Assembly (NCBI RefSeq): GCF_003688595.1
Contig: NZ_RCWT01000010.1
Coordinates: forward strand, 558,001 to 622,000
DNA length: 64,000 nt
Reading direction: 5' to 3'
From: Sphingomonas sp. PP-F2F-G114-C0414
Lineage (GTDB): Bacteria; Pseudomonadota; Alphaproteobacteria; Sphingomonadales; Sphingomonadaceae
The notes under the pieces were generated by a model. That model had not been told where the DNA came from and did no database searches. It was given only the letters and a program-made list of their open reading frames with translations. The position numbers were made by a program, and so were the translations under genes. This document shows positions 8,725-17,676 of the stretch, one piece after another; position 1 is the first letter of the stretch; every line of letters begins with the position of its first letter.

Positions 8725-10830
8725 CTACTTTGCGACACCAAGCTGTTGCAGCATGAACGCCTGCCACTCGGAGTTCTGACGGTAGCGCTCGAACCGGCCG
8801 GACTTGCCGCCATGCCCTGCCTCCATGTTGACGCGGAACAGCAGTGGGTTCTTGTCGGTCTTGAGTTCGCGCAGCTTCGCCACCCACTTGGTCGGCTCGT
8901 AATATTGCACCTGGCTGTCCCACAGCCCGGTGCCTACATAGAGTGCCGGATAGGCCTTCGCCTTGACGTTGTCGTACGGCGAATAGCTCAGCATGTAATC
9001 GTACGATGCCTTCTGCGCGGGGTTGCCCCATTCGTCATACTCGAAGGTCGTCAGCGGAATCGATGCGTCGAGCATCGTCGTCACCACGTCGACGAACGGC
9101 ACCTGCGCGATGATCAGCTTGTAGTCGGCCGGCGCCATGTTCGCGACGCCGCCCATCAGTAGCCCGCCAGCACTGCCGCCCATAGCCGCGACGCGGTCCT
9201 TGGCGGCATATTTCTGCGCGACGAGATAGCGGGTGACGTCGATGAAGTCGGTGAAGCTGTTCTTCTTGTTGAGCAGATGCCCGTCGTCATACCAGCCGCG
9301 GCCCATCTCCTGCCCGCCGCGGATATGCGCGATCGCGTAGATCACGCCGCGATCGAGTAGGCCGATGCGGCCCGGATCGACCGCCGGATCACTGGATATC
9401 CCGTAGCTGCCATAGGCGTATTGGAAGAGCGGCGCGGTGCCGTCGCGCTTGGTGCCCTTGGCGTAGACGAGCGACACGGGGATGCGCGTGCCGTCACGCG
9501 CGGGCGCCCAGACGCGTTCGGTGACGTATTTCGCGGGATCATATCCGGGCACTGGCGCGACCTTCAGCACGCGGCGCTCGCCGGTCTTCGCGTTGACCTC
9601 GTAGGTCGTGGTCGGCGTCACGAGCGAGCCATAGGTGTAGCGCACCCACGGCGTCGCGGTCTCCTCGTTGACGTCGAGCGACATCCGGTAGGCGGGCTCG
9701 TCCGCCGTCACCGGCGTCGACTTGCCTGCATCGTTCAGCACGCGGATCATCCGGTTGCCGCCCTTGCGCTGGTCGATCGCGACGAACCCGTCGAACGGCT
9801 TGAACCCCTCGATGAACACGGTGTCGCTGGCCGGCGTCAGATCGCGCCATGCGGCTGTGCCCTTGGCCAGATCGGCGTCGGCGACGGTCACGAGCTTGTA
9901 GTTCTTCGCGGCCTTGTTGGTGCGGATGATCCAGCGATTGCCGATGTGATCCGCGCTGTAGCGGAACTCGCGCGCGCGGGGTGCGATCACGGTAAACGCG
10001 AACGGTGCGGCGGCGGGGGCGCAGCGTTGTTCGTCGCTGACCGTGCTGCCGACGCCGATGCAGACGAACTTGTCATCTGAGGTGCGCGAGACCTCCATCG
10101 AATAGGTGTCGTCCTTCTCCTCGTATAGCAGCCGATCGCTGGCGACAGGTGTGCCTAGGACATGTGCCTTCACGCGGTAGCCGCGGAGCGTGACCGGGTC
10201 TTTCTCGACGTACAGCAACGTCTTGTTGTCGTCTGCCCAGACGACGTTCGGCTCTATGTTCGAGACGGTGTCGGCGATCGTCGCGCCGGTCGCGAGGTCC
10301 TTGACCTTGAGCACGTATTGGCGACGGCCGACGGTGTCTTCGGCCCAGGCGACGCGGGCGTTGTCGGGGCTCACTGCCCAGTCGCTCAGCGCGAAGAAAC
10401 TGTGGCCCTTCGCCATCGCCGGTTCGTCGAACAGCGTTTCGGCGGGTGCGGCAGGACTGCCCTTGCGGCGTTCGAGGATCGGATAATCCGCCCCGGTCTG
10501 GAACCGCGAGCCGTAGTAATAGCCGTTCTTCGCGTACGGAACCGAACCGTCGTCCTGCTTGATATGCGAGACGGTCTCTTCGTAAAGCTTGGCCTGGAGC
10601 GGCTTCAGCGACGCGAGTTGCGCATCCGCATACGCATTCTCCGCGGCGAGATAGGCGAGCATCTCCGGGTTCTCCCGCGTGTCGTCGCGCAGCCAGTAAT
10701 AATCGTCCTCACGCGCGCCGTTGGGCGACATCACCTGGAACGGCTTCTTCGCGACGCGCGGCGGTTGGACCTGCGCGACCGCCGCCGTCGAGACCAGCGC
10801 CACGCCAGCGAGCATCATGTATCGTATCAT
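8725..10830 (-). CDS. S9A peptidase (oligopeptidase B-like)
   Basis: A 701-residue serine peptidase of the prolyl oligopeptidase family, most like oligopeptidase B: an N-terminal PNGAREDDYYWLRDDTREN motif, a beta-propeller, and a C-terminal alpha/beta hydrolase domain with the nucleophile in GGSAGG (about residue 552) and the catalytic His in MEAGHGGKSGR (about 671). A signal peptide (MIRYMMLAGVALVSTAAVAQ) predicts export, unlike the cytoplasmic E. coli enzyme. The ATG at 10830 overlaps the stop of the upstream S9 gene (TGATG), so the two peptidases are co-translated. Specificity for basic residues is inferred from the family only. Confidence 0.92.
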   Translation of the reverse strand: MIRYMMLAGVALVSTAAVAQVQPPRVAKKPFQVMSPNGAREDDYYWLRDDTRENPEMLAYLAAENAYADAQLASLKPLQAKLYEETVSHIKQDDGSVPYAKNGYYYGSRFQTGADYPILERRKGSPAAPAETLFDEPAMAKGHSFFALSDWAVSPDNARVAWAEDTVGRRQYVLKVKDLATGATIADTVSNIEPNVVWADDNKTLLYVEKDPVTLRGYRVKAHVLGTPVASDRLLYEEKDDTYSMEVSRTSDDKFVCIGVGSTVSDEQRCAPAAAPFAFTVIAPRAREFRYSADHIGNRWIIRTNKAAKNYKLVTVADADLAKGTAAWRDLTPASDTVFIEGFKPFDGFVAIDQRKGGNRMIRVLNDAGKSTPVTADEPAYRMSLDVNEETATPWVRYTYGSLVTPTTTYEVNAKTGERRVLKVAPVPGYDPAKYVTERVWAPARDGTRIPVSLVYAKGTKRDGTAPLFQYAYGSYGISSDPAVDPGRIGLLDRGVIYAIAHIRGGQEMGRGWYDDGHLLNKKNSFTDFIDVTRYLVAQKYAAKDRVAAMGGSAGGLLMGGVANMAPADYKLIIAQVPFVDVVTTMLDASIPLTTFEYDEWGNPAQKASYDYMLSYSPYDNVKAKAYPALYVGTGLWDSQVQYYEPTKWVAKLRELKTDKNPLLFRVNMEAGHGGKSGRFERYRQNSEWQAFMLQQLGVAK

Positions 10831-12905
10831 CACTGTGCAGCTCCCTGTAACGGCGTCGTTGCGCCTGCCGGTTTCCGGTATCGATCGAACCAGGCGATGA
10901 TCGCCGACGCCTTCGCCGCGGATTGCGACGGGCGTGCGGCGAGGCCGCCGTGACTCGCGCCTGGCACCTTTACGAGCGCGGTCGGCACGCCACGGATCTG
11001 GAGCGCGGCGTAATATTGCTCGGATTCGCTCACCGGCGTCCGGTAATCGTCGCCACCGACCACGACCAGCGTCGGCGTCTTGACGTTGCCGACGATGCTC
11101 AGCGGCGAGCGGTTCCAATAGCTCATCGGATCCTCCCACGGCAGCTTGGTAAACCAGTAGCGCGAAGTGAACAGCGTGTTGTCCATCGTCAGCGCCTCGC
11201 TGATCCAGTTGATCACCGGCTTCTGCGTCGCGGCGGCCTTGAACCGGTCGGTCTTGCCGACGATCCACGCGGTCAGCAGCCCGCCGCCAGAACCGCCGGT
11301 CACGAACAGATTGTCCGGATCGGCGGTGCCGTCCGCGATCGCCGCATCGACCGACGCGATCAGGTCGTCATAGTCCGCAGCGGGATAGGTCTTGTCGATC
11401 AGGTTGGCGAACTCGGCGCCATAGGAGGTCGAACCGCGCGGGTTGGTCCAAAGCACTGCATAGCCCGCCGCGGCGTAGAGCTGCATGTCGGTCGCGAAAC
11501 CGGGGCCATAGGCAGCGTTCGGACCACCGTGGATCTCGAGTATCAGCGGCACGCGCTGACCTGCGACGCGGCCCGGCGGCGTGGCGAGCCATGCGTCGAT
11601 AGGGCGACCATCGGGTGCCGTCACCGCGATCTTGCGCACCGGCGCGAGCGCCTTCGATCCGGTCAGCACCGCGTTGAGCGTCGTCAGGCGTCGGGGTTTA
11701 CCGCCCGCCAGCACCCAGACGTCGGCGGGGGCGCTCGCGTCGCCGCCGGTATAGGCGATCGTCCCGCCCTTCGAGACGGAGAACTCGCCGCCGGTATAGG
11801 GGCGGTCGAGCCCGCCACCCGCGACATTGTCGATCAGCGGCGTGACGCGGCCATCGACACCGACGCGTGCGACGCGGCGCTGGCCGTGATCGTCGTAGCT
11901 TGCATAGAGGCTGCGACCGTCGGCGGACCACACCGCGTCCTCGATCGCGCGGTCGAGCGTCGCGGTGAGCGAGCGGGGCGAGGCGGCGTCGCGGTCGCCG
12001 ACATAAAGCTGCGTGTTCTCGTAGCTGCGGCGCTTGTCGTCGAAGCCGAGCCAGGCGATCTTGCTGCCGTCTGGCGAAACGCGTGGCTGCGCGTCGGGGC
12101 CGTCGCGCGTGGTCAACGTCCGCATCGTGCCGCTCGTCGCATCGACCGCTATCACGTCGGAATTCATCACCTGGCGGTCGGCGGCAGGCCCGCGAATCGC
12201 TGCGAAGACGATGCTGCGGCCGTCGGGCGTCCATGACAGCGGGCCGCCATCGTCGAACTTTCCGTATGTGAGCTGCCGAGCCGCGCCCCCGTCGGCGCCG
12301 ACCACGAAGAGGTGGTCGTAGCCCGGCTTCACATAGCCCGGCCCGTCGTTGCGGTAGTTCACCCGGTCGATGATCGTCAGCGGCTCGGCCCATTTCGCGC
12401 CCTCGGGCTTGGGCGGCTGCGTGCCAAGCTTGGTGCCCTCGCCCGCCACCGTCGCGATGTAGGCGAGTTTGGTCCCGTCGGGCGACCACGCGAGCGCCTG
12501 CGGATCACCGGGGAAACTCGTTACGCGCGCGCTCTGGGCGCCGCCGGTCCATCGGACGAAGAGCTGCGATCCCTCGCCGTCGCGCGCGGCATAGGCGATC
12601 CTTGCCCCGTCGGGCGACCATCGCGGGCTGCTGCCGTCGGTGGCGAATGGCGTCTGGCGCCCGCTCGCGACGTCGATCAGCCAGAGCGAGGACTGCATCG
12701 TGTCGGTCATCACGTCGCCGGTGCGGCGGACGTAGACGATCGTCTTGCCGTCTGGGCTGATTTGCGGATCGGCGGCGATCGTCAGGCCGAATAGGTCGCT
12801 AGCGGTGAAGCTGCGCGTCGGTGCGTCCGGCACCGGAGCGGCCGGCTGTTGCTGGGCAAAGGCCGGCGTCGCCGCGAGCAGGAGGAGGGCAAGGGTCAAG
12901 CGCAA
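10830..12905 (-). CDS. S9C-type peptidase (acylaminoacyl/dipeptidyl peptidase-like)
   Basis: A 691-residue serine peptidase with a signal peptide (MRLTLALLLLAATPAFA), a TolB/WD40-like propeller with repeated SPDGTKLAY-type motifs, and a C-terminal hydrolase domain carrying GGSGGG (nucleophile near residue 537) and the catalytic His in PGASHGG (near 652). It differs from its partner in having the S9B/S9C propeller pattern rather than S9A. It is probably periplasmic and trims peptides. It is the first gene of a two-peptidase operon; the P450 gene upstream on the same strand ends 42 bases away. Confidence 0.92.
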   Translation of the reverse strand: MRLTLALLLLAATPAFAQQQPAAPVPDAPTRSFTASDLFGLTIAADPQISPDGKTIVYVRRTGDVMTDTMQSSLWLIDVASGRQTPFATDGSSPRWSPDGARIAYAARDGEGSQLFVRWTGGAQSARVTSFPGDPQALAWSPDGTKLAYIATVAGEGTKLGTQPPKPEGAKWAEPLTIIDRVNYRNDGPGYVKPGYDHLFVVGADGGAARQLTYGKFDDGGPLSWTPDGRSIVFAAIRGPAADRQVMNSDVIAVDATSGTMRTLTTRDGPDAQPRVSPDGSKIAWLGFDDKRRSYENTQLYVGDRDAASPRSLTATLDRAIEDAVWSADGRSLYASYDDHGQRRVARVGVDGRVTPLIDNVAGGGLDRPYTGGEFSVSKGGTIAYTGGDASAPADVWVLAGGKPRRLTTLNAVLTGSKALAPVRKIAVTAPDGRPIDAWLATPPGRVAGQRVPLILEIHGGPNAAYGPGFATDMQLYAAAGYAVLWTNPRGSTSYGAEFANLIDKTYPAADYDDLIASVDAAIADGTADPDNLFVTGGSGGGLLTAWIVGKTDRFKAAATQKPVINWISEALTMDNTLFTSRYWFTKLPWEDPMSYWNRSPLSIVGNVKTPTLVVVGGDDYRTPVSESEQYYAALQIRGVPTALVKVPGASHGGLAARPSQSAAKASAIIAWFDRYRKPAGATTPLQGAAQ

Positions 12906-12947
12906 CGAACGGCTCCTTCGTACGAACCGCGGTACGATGACACATTA

Positions 12948-14318
12948 TCACGTGGAGGCAAGCGGTACGAACGTGACCGGCAAACCATCCTTCGGCCGCG
13001 GGATCGGGAACACCTGCCATGCGTCGCCGCTGCCCGCCGCCGCCTCGATCCGGTAGCGCAGGAGCAGATGCGCGATCAGCAGGCGCATCTGCATCGTCGC
13101 GAAATGCAAGCCGATGCACATATGCGCGCCGCCGCCGAACGGCACCCAGGCGAACCGGTGGCGGCCCTTCGATGCCTCGGGCGTGAAGCGGAGCGGGTCG
13201 AACTTGTCGGGATCGGGCCAATGCTCGGCCATGCGGTGCGTATAGGTGATGCCCGTGCCGACGCTCGTCCCGGCGGGAATGTCATAGCCGCCGAAGCTGA
13301 AATCCTTGAGCGCGCGCCGCGGGATCGACGGGACGGGCGGCATCATCCGCAGCGATTCCTTGAACGCGTATTCGGTGAGGACGAGCCGATCGAGTTGCTC
13401 GGTCAGCGGCACGGCCGGATCAAGTGACGCGACCTCTTCGCGCAGCCGCTCCTGCCACTCCGGGTTGCGCGCGAGGAGCATCACCAGGCTGGTCGCGGAC
13501 GAGGTGATCGTGTCGTGCGCGGCCATCATCAGAAAGTTCATGTGGTCGGCGATCGCCAGCGCGGACAGCGGCGCGCCGTCGTCATCGGTCGCGCGGCAGA
13601 ATTGCGAGAAGAAATCCTGGCCGTTTCCGGTGCGTCGTGCGGGAATCTCGCGCTCGAAGAAGTCGACCAGATAGGCGCGGGCCTTTACGCCTTTGCGCAT
13701 CTGCGTGCCAGGCCAGGGTTTGCGGATCGGCGAGACGCTGGCCTGCACCTCGTCGACGAACGCCTGGTTGATTCGATCCGCTTCGGCGCCGAGCGGCACG
13801 CCGAGGAAGCTGGTCGCGGCGAGATCGAGGGTGAGCTTTTTCACCACGTCGTAGAAGCGCAAGGTCTGCCCGGCCCAGCCACCGATCGCGGCCTCGATCC
13901 CCGCATCTAGTTCGGTCGCGTAATGCCGCATCGGCTCGGGTTTGAACGCGACCGACAGCGCCTTCCGGTCGGCGCGATGCTTGTCGAAATCCATCAGCAT
14001 CAAGCCGCGCGGGAACAGCATGTTGAGGAGCGGCCCCCAACCCTGTTCCGACGAGAAGATCTTGTCGCGATCGAACAGCACCAGCTCGTTCGCGTCGGGG
14101 CCGAGCAGGTTCACGCCGGTGCCGCCGAGTGCGCGATTGCGATAGATCGGACCGTAGCGCGCCGCCATACCTTCCGAAAACGCGATCGGATCCGCCAGCA
14201 ATTTGAAGGTGTTGCCGACGAACGGCAGGCCATAGCTGCCGGGGATGTGATCGAGCGCGCCTTTTTGCTGACGCGGGAGCCAGTGCGGACTGGCGTTCTG
14301 CAACATGGCGTGGCTCAT
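12948..14318 (-). CDS. Cytochrome P450
   Basis: A 456-residue soluble P450 monooxygenase. The heme loop FGGGAHMCIG gives the thiolate Cys near residue 401, the K-helix ExxR is in FKESLRMMPPVPSIPRR, and the I-helix reads MAAHDTITSS. The opening HIPGSYGLPFVGNTFKLL resembles CYP120/CYP26-like or CYP51-like enzymes rather than the CYP101 type, but the subfamily is uncertain. The start at 14318 has a GAGGA Shine-Dalgarno; the longer frame to 14435 would run into the divergent SDR gene. No ferredoxin or reductase gene is nearby. The neighbours suggest hydroxylation of a lipid-like substrate destined for beta-oxidation. Confidence 0.93.
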   Translation of the reverse strand: MSHAMLQNASPHWLPRQQKGALDHIPGSYGLPFVGNTFKLLADPIAFSEGMAARYGPIYRNRALGGTGVNLLGPDANELVLFDRDKIFSSEQGWGPLLNMLFPRGLMLMDFDKHRADRKALSVAFKPEPMRHYATELDAGIEAAIGGWAGQTLRFYDVVKKLTLDLAATSFLGVPLGAEADRINQAFVDEVQASVSPIRKPWPGTQMRKGVKARAYLVDFFEREIPARRTGNGQDFFSQFCRATDDDGAPLSALAIADHMNFLMMAAHDTITSSATSLVMLLARNPEWQERLREEVASLDPAVPLTEQLDRLVLTEYAFKESLRMMPPVPSIPRRALKDFSFGGYDIPAGTSVGTGITYTHRMAEHWPDPDKFDPLRFTPEASKGRHRFAWVPFGGGAHMCIGLHFATMQMRLLIAHLLLRYRIEAAAGSGDAWQVFPIPRPKDGLPVTFVPLAST

Positions 14319-14365
14319 CGTCGGATCCTCAGCGACATGCCGGCTTGGCAAGTCCCGGATACCGG

Positions 14366-14379
14366 CATAACTAATGTTC
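14366..14379. promoter_or_regulatory. Putative TetR operator, site 1 (P450/SDR divergent promoter)
   Basis: The sequence CATAACTAATGTTC lies midway in the 104-base gap between the divergent P450 and SDR genes. It matches CATAACGAATGTTA at 17590-17603, beside the TetR gene, at 12 of 14 positions, with identical CATAAC and AATGTT blocks. Binding by that TetR protein is my inference. Confidence 0.5.
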
Positions 14380-14422
14380 TGCAACCGGGGCGCGGATCCC
14401 GGCGCTTTGACAGGAGAGATGC

Positions 14423-15202
14423 ATGGACCTCGCAAACAGTGCAGCAGTCGTGACCGGCGGCGCGTCTGGCCTGGGCGCCGCCACGGCGCGCGCGCTGGCC
14501 GCCAAGGGCGTGAAAGTGGCGATCTTCGACCTCCAGGCGGACAAGGGCAAGGCGTTGGCGGACGAGATCGGCGGGGTGTTCTGCAAGGTCGATGTCACGT
14601 CCGACGACAGCGTCGATGCGGGGTTCGCGGCGGCGCGTGCGGCGCATGGTCAGGAGCGGATCCTGGTCAATTGCGCGGGCACGGGGAATGCGGCGAAGAC
14701 GGCGGGGCGATCGAAGCAGGACGGCTCGATCAAGCATTTCCCGCTCGATGCGTTCGACCGGATCATCCAGATCAACCTCGTCGGCACGTTCCGTTGTCTC
14801 GCCAAATCGGCAGCTGGGATGCTGACGTTGGAGCCGGGTGAGGACGGCGAGCGGGGGGCAATCGTCAACACGGCGAGCGCGGCGGCGGAGGATGGCCAGA
14901 TGGGCCAAGCTGCGTATTCCGCGTCGAAGGCAGGGGTGGTCGGGATGACCTTGCCGATCGCGCGCGACCTGATGAGCGAGGGGATCCGCGTGAACACGAT
15001 CCTGCCGGGGATTTTCGACACGCCGCTGTTGGCGGCGGCCCCGCAGCAGGTCCGCGATGCGCTGGCGGCTTCGGTACCGTTTCCGAAACGGCTCGGGCGG
15101 CCGGAGGAGTTTGCGGCGCTGGCGCTGACGATGATCGAATGCGGGTATTTCAATGGGGAGGATGTGCGGCTGGACGGCGCGATCCGGATGGCGCCTCGGT
15201 AA
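14423..15202 (+). CDS. SDR dehydrogenase, HSD10-like (3-hydroxyacyl-CoA dehydrogenase type)
   Basis: A 259-residue short-chain dehydrogenase. The NAD-binding motif TGGASGLG is at about residues 12-19, the NCAG motif follows, and the catalytic pair sits in YSASK (Tyr about 164). The SNTASAAAEDGQMGQ-like and PGIFDTPLL regions resemble type II 3-hydroxyacyl-CoA dehydrogenase (HSD17B10), which oxidises 3-hydroxyacyl-CoA and some hydroxysteroids. AGGAGAG just upstream is a good ribosome site. It is divergent from the P450 gene, with a shared putative operator between them. A role in the third step of a beta-oxidation cycle is plausible from context. Confidence 0.88.
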   Translation: MDLANSAAVVTGGASGLGAATARALAAKGVKVAIFDLQADKGKALADEIGGVFCKVDVTSDDSVDAGFAAARAAHGQERILVNCAGTGNAAKTAGRSKQDGSIKHFPLDAFDRIIQINLVGTFRCLAKSAAGMLTLEPGEDGERGAIVNTASAAAEDGQMGQAAYSASKAGVVGMTLPIARDLMSEGIRVNTILPGIFDTPLLAAAPQQVRDALAASVPFPKRLGRPEEFAALALTMIECGYFNGEDVRLDGAIRMAPR

Positions 15203-15231
15203 GATTGAACCGAAGCGCGCCCCCCTCCCCG

Positions 15232-15312
15232 CCATCCTGACCAAAGTCAGCACCCAGGATCACAAGCAATATCGTTCGTGGCTCTGGGTCCTGACTTTCG
15301 TCAGGATGACGG
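15232..15312. repeat. Inverted palindromic repeat, ATCCTGAC family
   Basis: The left arm (15232-15260) has CATCCTGACCAAAGTCAG and ACCCAGGAT; the right arm (15281-15312) has CTGGGTCCTGACTTTCGTCA and GGATGA. Each arm contains its own small hairpin (CTGAC...GTCAG), and the two arms are inverted relative to each other. It sits between convergent SDR and GMC genes and may also help termination. It is the only copy of this family seen in the window. Confidence 0.7.
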
Positions 15313-15329
15313 AAGGTGACGGAATCCCC

Positions 15330-16949
15330 TTAAGCAGCCCGCGCCAGTTGCCGCCCCTTGATCATGTCCGCCGCCTTCTCCGCGATCATGATCGTCGGCG
15401 CGTTGGTGTTGGACCCGATCAGCGTCGGCATCACCGAGGCGTCCACCACCCGCAACCCCTGAAGCCCGCGCACGGCCAAGGTCGCATCGACCACCGCCAG
15501 CGCGTCGTCTGCGGCGCCCATCTTGCACGTCCCCACAGGGTGGTAGATCGTCTCGGCGGTCCGCCTTACCCAGGCGTCGATCTCGTCGTCGGTCCGCACG
15601 TCTTCGCCCGGCGACAATTCCCCCGCCCGATATGGATCGAGCGCCGCCTGCCGCGCCACATCGCGACCGATCCCGACGCAGGCGCGCATCACGCGGCGAT
15701 CCTCGGCAGTCGCGAGATAGTTCGCGACGATCGTTGGATCGGCAAACGGATCGGCGGAGCGCAGCCCGATCCGTCCGCGACTTTGCGGCCGCAACTGGCA
15801 AAGATGCAGCGTGAAGCCGTCCTCGGTTGCCTTCACCTTCCCGTGGTCCTGCATGATCGCGAGCACCGCGTGAATCTGCACGTCGGGCCGCGACAGCCCC
15901 TCGCGCGACGACACGAACGCGCCTGCCTCGAGGAACTGCTGCCGCCCCGCTCCCTTGCCGCGCAACAGGTAATTGAGCCCGACGCCGATCATCCCCACGC
16001 CCTTTGTCATAGCGTACCCGGTTCGCAGCCCACGCGATTTCCAGTTCATCACGACGTCGAGATGGTCCTGCAAATTCTCCCCGACGCCGGGCAGCGCATG
16101 CACCACGCCGACCCCCGCCGCGGTCAGCCGATCCGGATCGCCGATTCCCGACAGCTGGAGGATATGCGGCGACTGCACCGCCCCCGCGCACAGCAAGACC
16201 TCACGCGCCACCGTCACGCTCTCAGGGCGCGGACCCTTGTCGAGCACGTAATCGACGCCGGTCGCACGTCCCTTGTCGATCCGGATCCGCGTCGTCCGCG
16301 CACCCGTCACGCAGGTCAGGTTGCGCCGCGACAGTACCGGCCGCAGATACGCCGCTGCCGTGCTCCAGCGCTTCCCATCCGCAACGGTCAGGTCGTAGCG
16401 CCCGAAGCCCTCCTGGCTCGCCCCGTTGAAATCCTCGGTGACCGGATAGCCCGCCTGCCGCCCCGCCTCGACCAGCGCGTCGTAGAACGGGCTGTCGGAC
16501 TCGCCGCCCGAGATCGTCAGCGGCCCGCCGCCGCCATGCAAGGGGCACTCGCCGCGATGATGCCCCTCAAGCCGCTTGAAATACGGCAGCACGTCGTCGA
16601 ACGACCAACCGGGCAAGCCCATCTGCCGCCATTCGTCGTAATCCTGCGGATGGCCCCGCGTATAGATCATGCCGTTGATCGACGAACTACCGCCCAGCCC
16701 CTTGCCGCGTGGCCACCACAGCCTGCGTTTGTCGAGATGCGGCTCGGGCTCGGTCGAAAAGCCCCAGTTGCTCGCATTCTTGCTCTTGATGAGTTCGCCG
16801 ACTCCTGCGGGCATCCGCACCAGCACGCCGTCGTTGCGCCCGCCCGCCTCCAGCAGCAGCACGCTCACCGCCGGGTCCTCGGTTAGTCGCGCGGCGAGCA
16901 CGCAGCCGGCCGAGCCCGCGCCGATAATCACGTAGTCATACGTCCGCAT
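15330..16949 (-). CDS. GMC family oxidoreductase (alcohol dehydrogenase, AlkJ/choline dehydrogenase-like)
   Basis: A 539-residue FAD-dependent GMC oxidoreductase. The N-terminal dinucleotide fold reads DYVIIGAGSAGCVLAARLTE (residues 4-23), GMC signature 1 includes WPRGKGLGGSSSINGMIYTR, and signature 2 includes GAVQSPHILQLSGIG. The C-terminal active-site region has YHPVGTCKMG and GSNTNAPTIMIAEKAADMI. Family members oxidise primary alcohols to aldehydes and pass electrons to the respiratory chain. It lies 58 bases downstream of the TetR gene on the same strand. With the P450 nearby, oxidation of a P450-made alcohol is a reasonable guess. Confidence 0.93.
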   Translation of the reverse strand: MRTYDYVIIGAGSAGCVLAARLTEDPAVSVLLLEAGGRNDGVLVRMPAGVGELIKSKNASNWGFSTEPEPHLDKRRLWWPRGKGLGGSSSINGMIYTRGHPQDYDEWRQMGLPGWSFDDVLPYFKRLEGHHRGECPLHGGGGPLTISGGESDSPFYDALVEAGRQAGYPVTEDFNGASQEGFGRYDLTVADGKRWSTAAAYLRPVLSRRNLTCVTGARTTRIRIDKGRATGVDYVLDKGPRPESVTVAREVLLCAGAVQSPHILQLSGIGDPDRLTAAGVGVVHALPGVGENLQDHLDVVMNWKSRGLRTGYAMTKGVGMIGVGLNYLLRGKGAGRQQFLEAGAFVSSREGLSRPDVQIHAVLAIMQDHGKVKATEDGFTLHLCQLRPQSRGRIGLRSADPFADPTIVANYLATAEDRRVMRACVGIGRDVARQAALDPYRAGELSPGEDVRTDDEIDAWVRRTAETIYHPVGTCKMGAADDALAVVDATLAVRGLQGLRVVDASVMPTLIGSNTNAPTIMIAEKAADMIKGRQLARAA

Positions 16950-17007
16950 GCCCGCATCCCCCCGTTTCGCGCTCCGCTTTTTTACGGAGTCGCGTCAGTC
17001 CGCTACG

Positions 17008-17592
17008 CTAGCGCTCGCACAGCAGGGTCAGCAATCCCTCGCGCAACACGCTGCGGTCGATCCCCTCGTTGGCATGGACCTGGCTGAGACCGATCGCCAG
17101 CAGCGCATAGCTGCGGATCTCGGCTTCGACCGGCTCGAATCCGTGAGCGACCAGTTCCGCGATCAGGAACGCCATCACCTTTTCGTCATGCTCGCGGATC
17201 GCCGCCGCCGCCCGCACGTCGCTCTTTCCCCACGCCCGCATCGCCAGCGCCAGCTGGGCCATGTCGTGATCGCGGACATGGTCCGCAAACGCACGGATCC
17301 GCTCCACCGGCGCAAGATCCGACGCGGAGAGCGCTACGATCAAGGGGTCGATATGCGCCTCGACGAAATACCCCGCGAGCGCCGCATGATACCCGTCGAA
17401 GTCCTTGAAGTGATGATAGAAGCTACCCGTCGATGCGCCCAGCGTCTGCGCCAGACCGCGAAGCTTCAGCGCACGCAACCCGCCATCCTTCAGCAACTGC
17501 AAGCCGATTTCCAGCCAGTCGCGCGGCGCCAGATCCGCCCGTGGTGCCGTCGCGTCTTCCACCAATACCCTGCTTGACAAGCCATTCCCCAT
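17008..17592 (-). CDS. TetR family transcriptional regulator
   Basis: A 194-residue TetR repressor. The helix-turn-helix lies at about residues 35-65 (LKLRGLAQTLGASTGSFYHH, then FKDFDGYHAAL), and the rest is a helical ligand-binding domain without a specific family match. The start at 17592 leaves an 84-base gap to the divergent thiolase gene; the open frame extends much further right, but only as antisense of the thiolase gene. A palindromic motif at 17590-17603 touches the start codon and recurs at 14366, suggesting autoregulation plus control of the flanking catabolic genes. The inducer is probably an acyl-CoA or the pathway substrate, which is inference. Confidence 0.9.
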   Translation of the reverse strand: MGNGLSSRVLVEDATAPRADLAPRDWLEIGLQLLKDGGLRALKLRGLAQTLGASTGSFYHHFKDFDGYHAALAGYFVEAHIDPLIVALSASDLAPVERIRAFADHVRDHDMAQLALAMRAWGKSDVRAAAAIREHDEKVMAFLIAELVAHGFEPVEAEIRSYALLAIGLSQVHANEGIDRSVLREGLLTLLCER

Positions 17593-17603
17593 AACGAATG
17601 TTA
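17590..17603. promoter_or_regulatory. Putative TetR operator, site 2 (tetR/thiolase divergent promoter)
   Basis: CATAACGAATGTTA contains the symmetric arms TAAC and GTTA separated by four bases. A good -35 box for the rightward thiolase promoter, TTGACA, is at 17574-17579; a -10 at a 17-base spacing would fall at 17597-17602 (AATGTT, only a partial match), inside the motif. Repressor binding here would block thiolase transcription. The motif recurs at 14366-14379. Confidence 0.5.
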
Positions 17604-17676
17604 CGCCGTGCTGGCACCGGACGCAATCCGGCACCAGGCACCACGACCGAACCGGCGGGTGCAACAGGAGAGCGAT

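Noticed and set aside
10831-11268. Extension of oligopeptidase B-like frame upstream
   Set aside because: It overlaps the other S9 gene in a different frame; the signal peptide at 10830 fixes the start.
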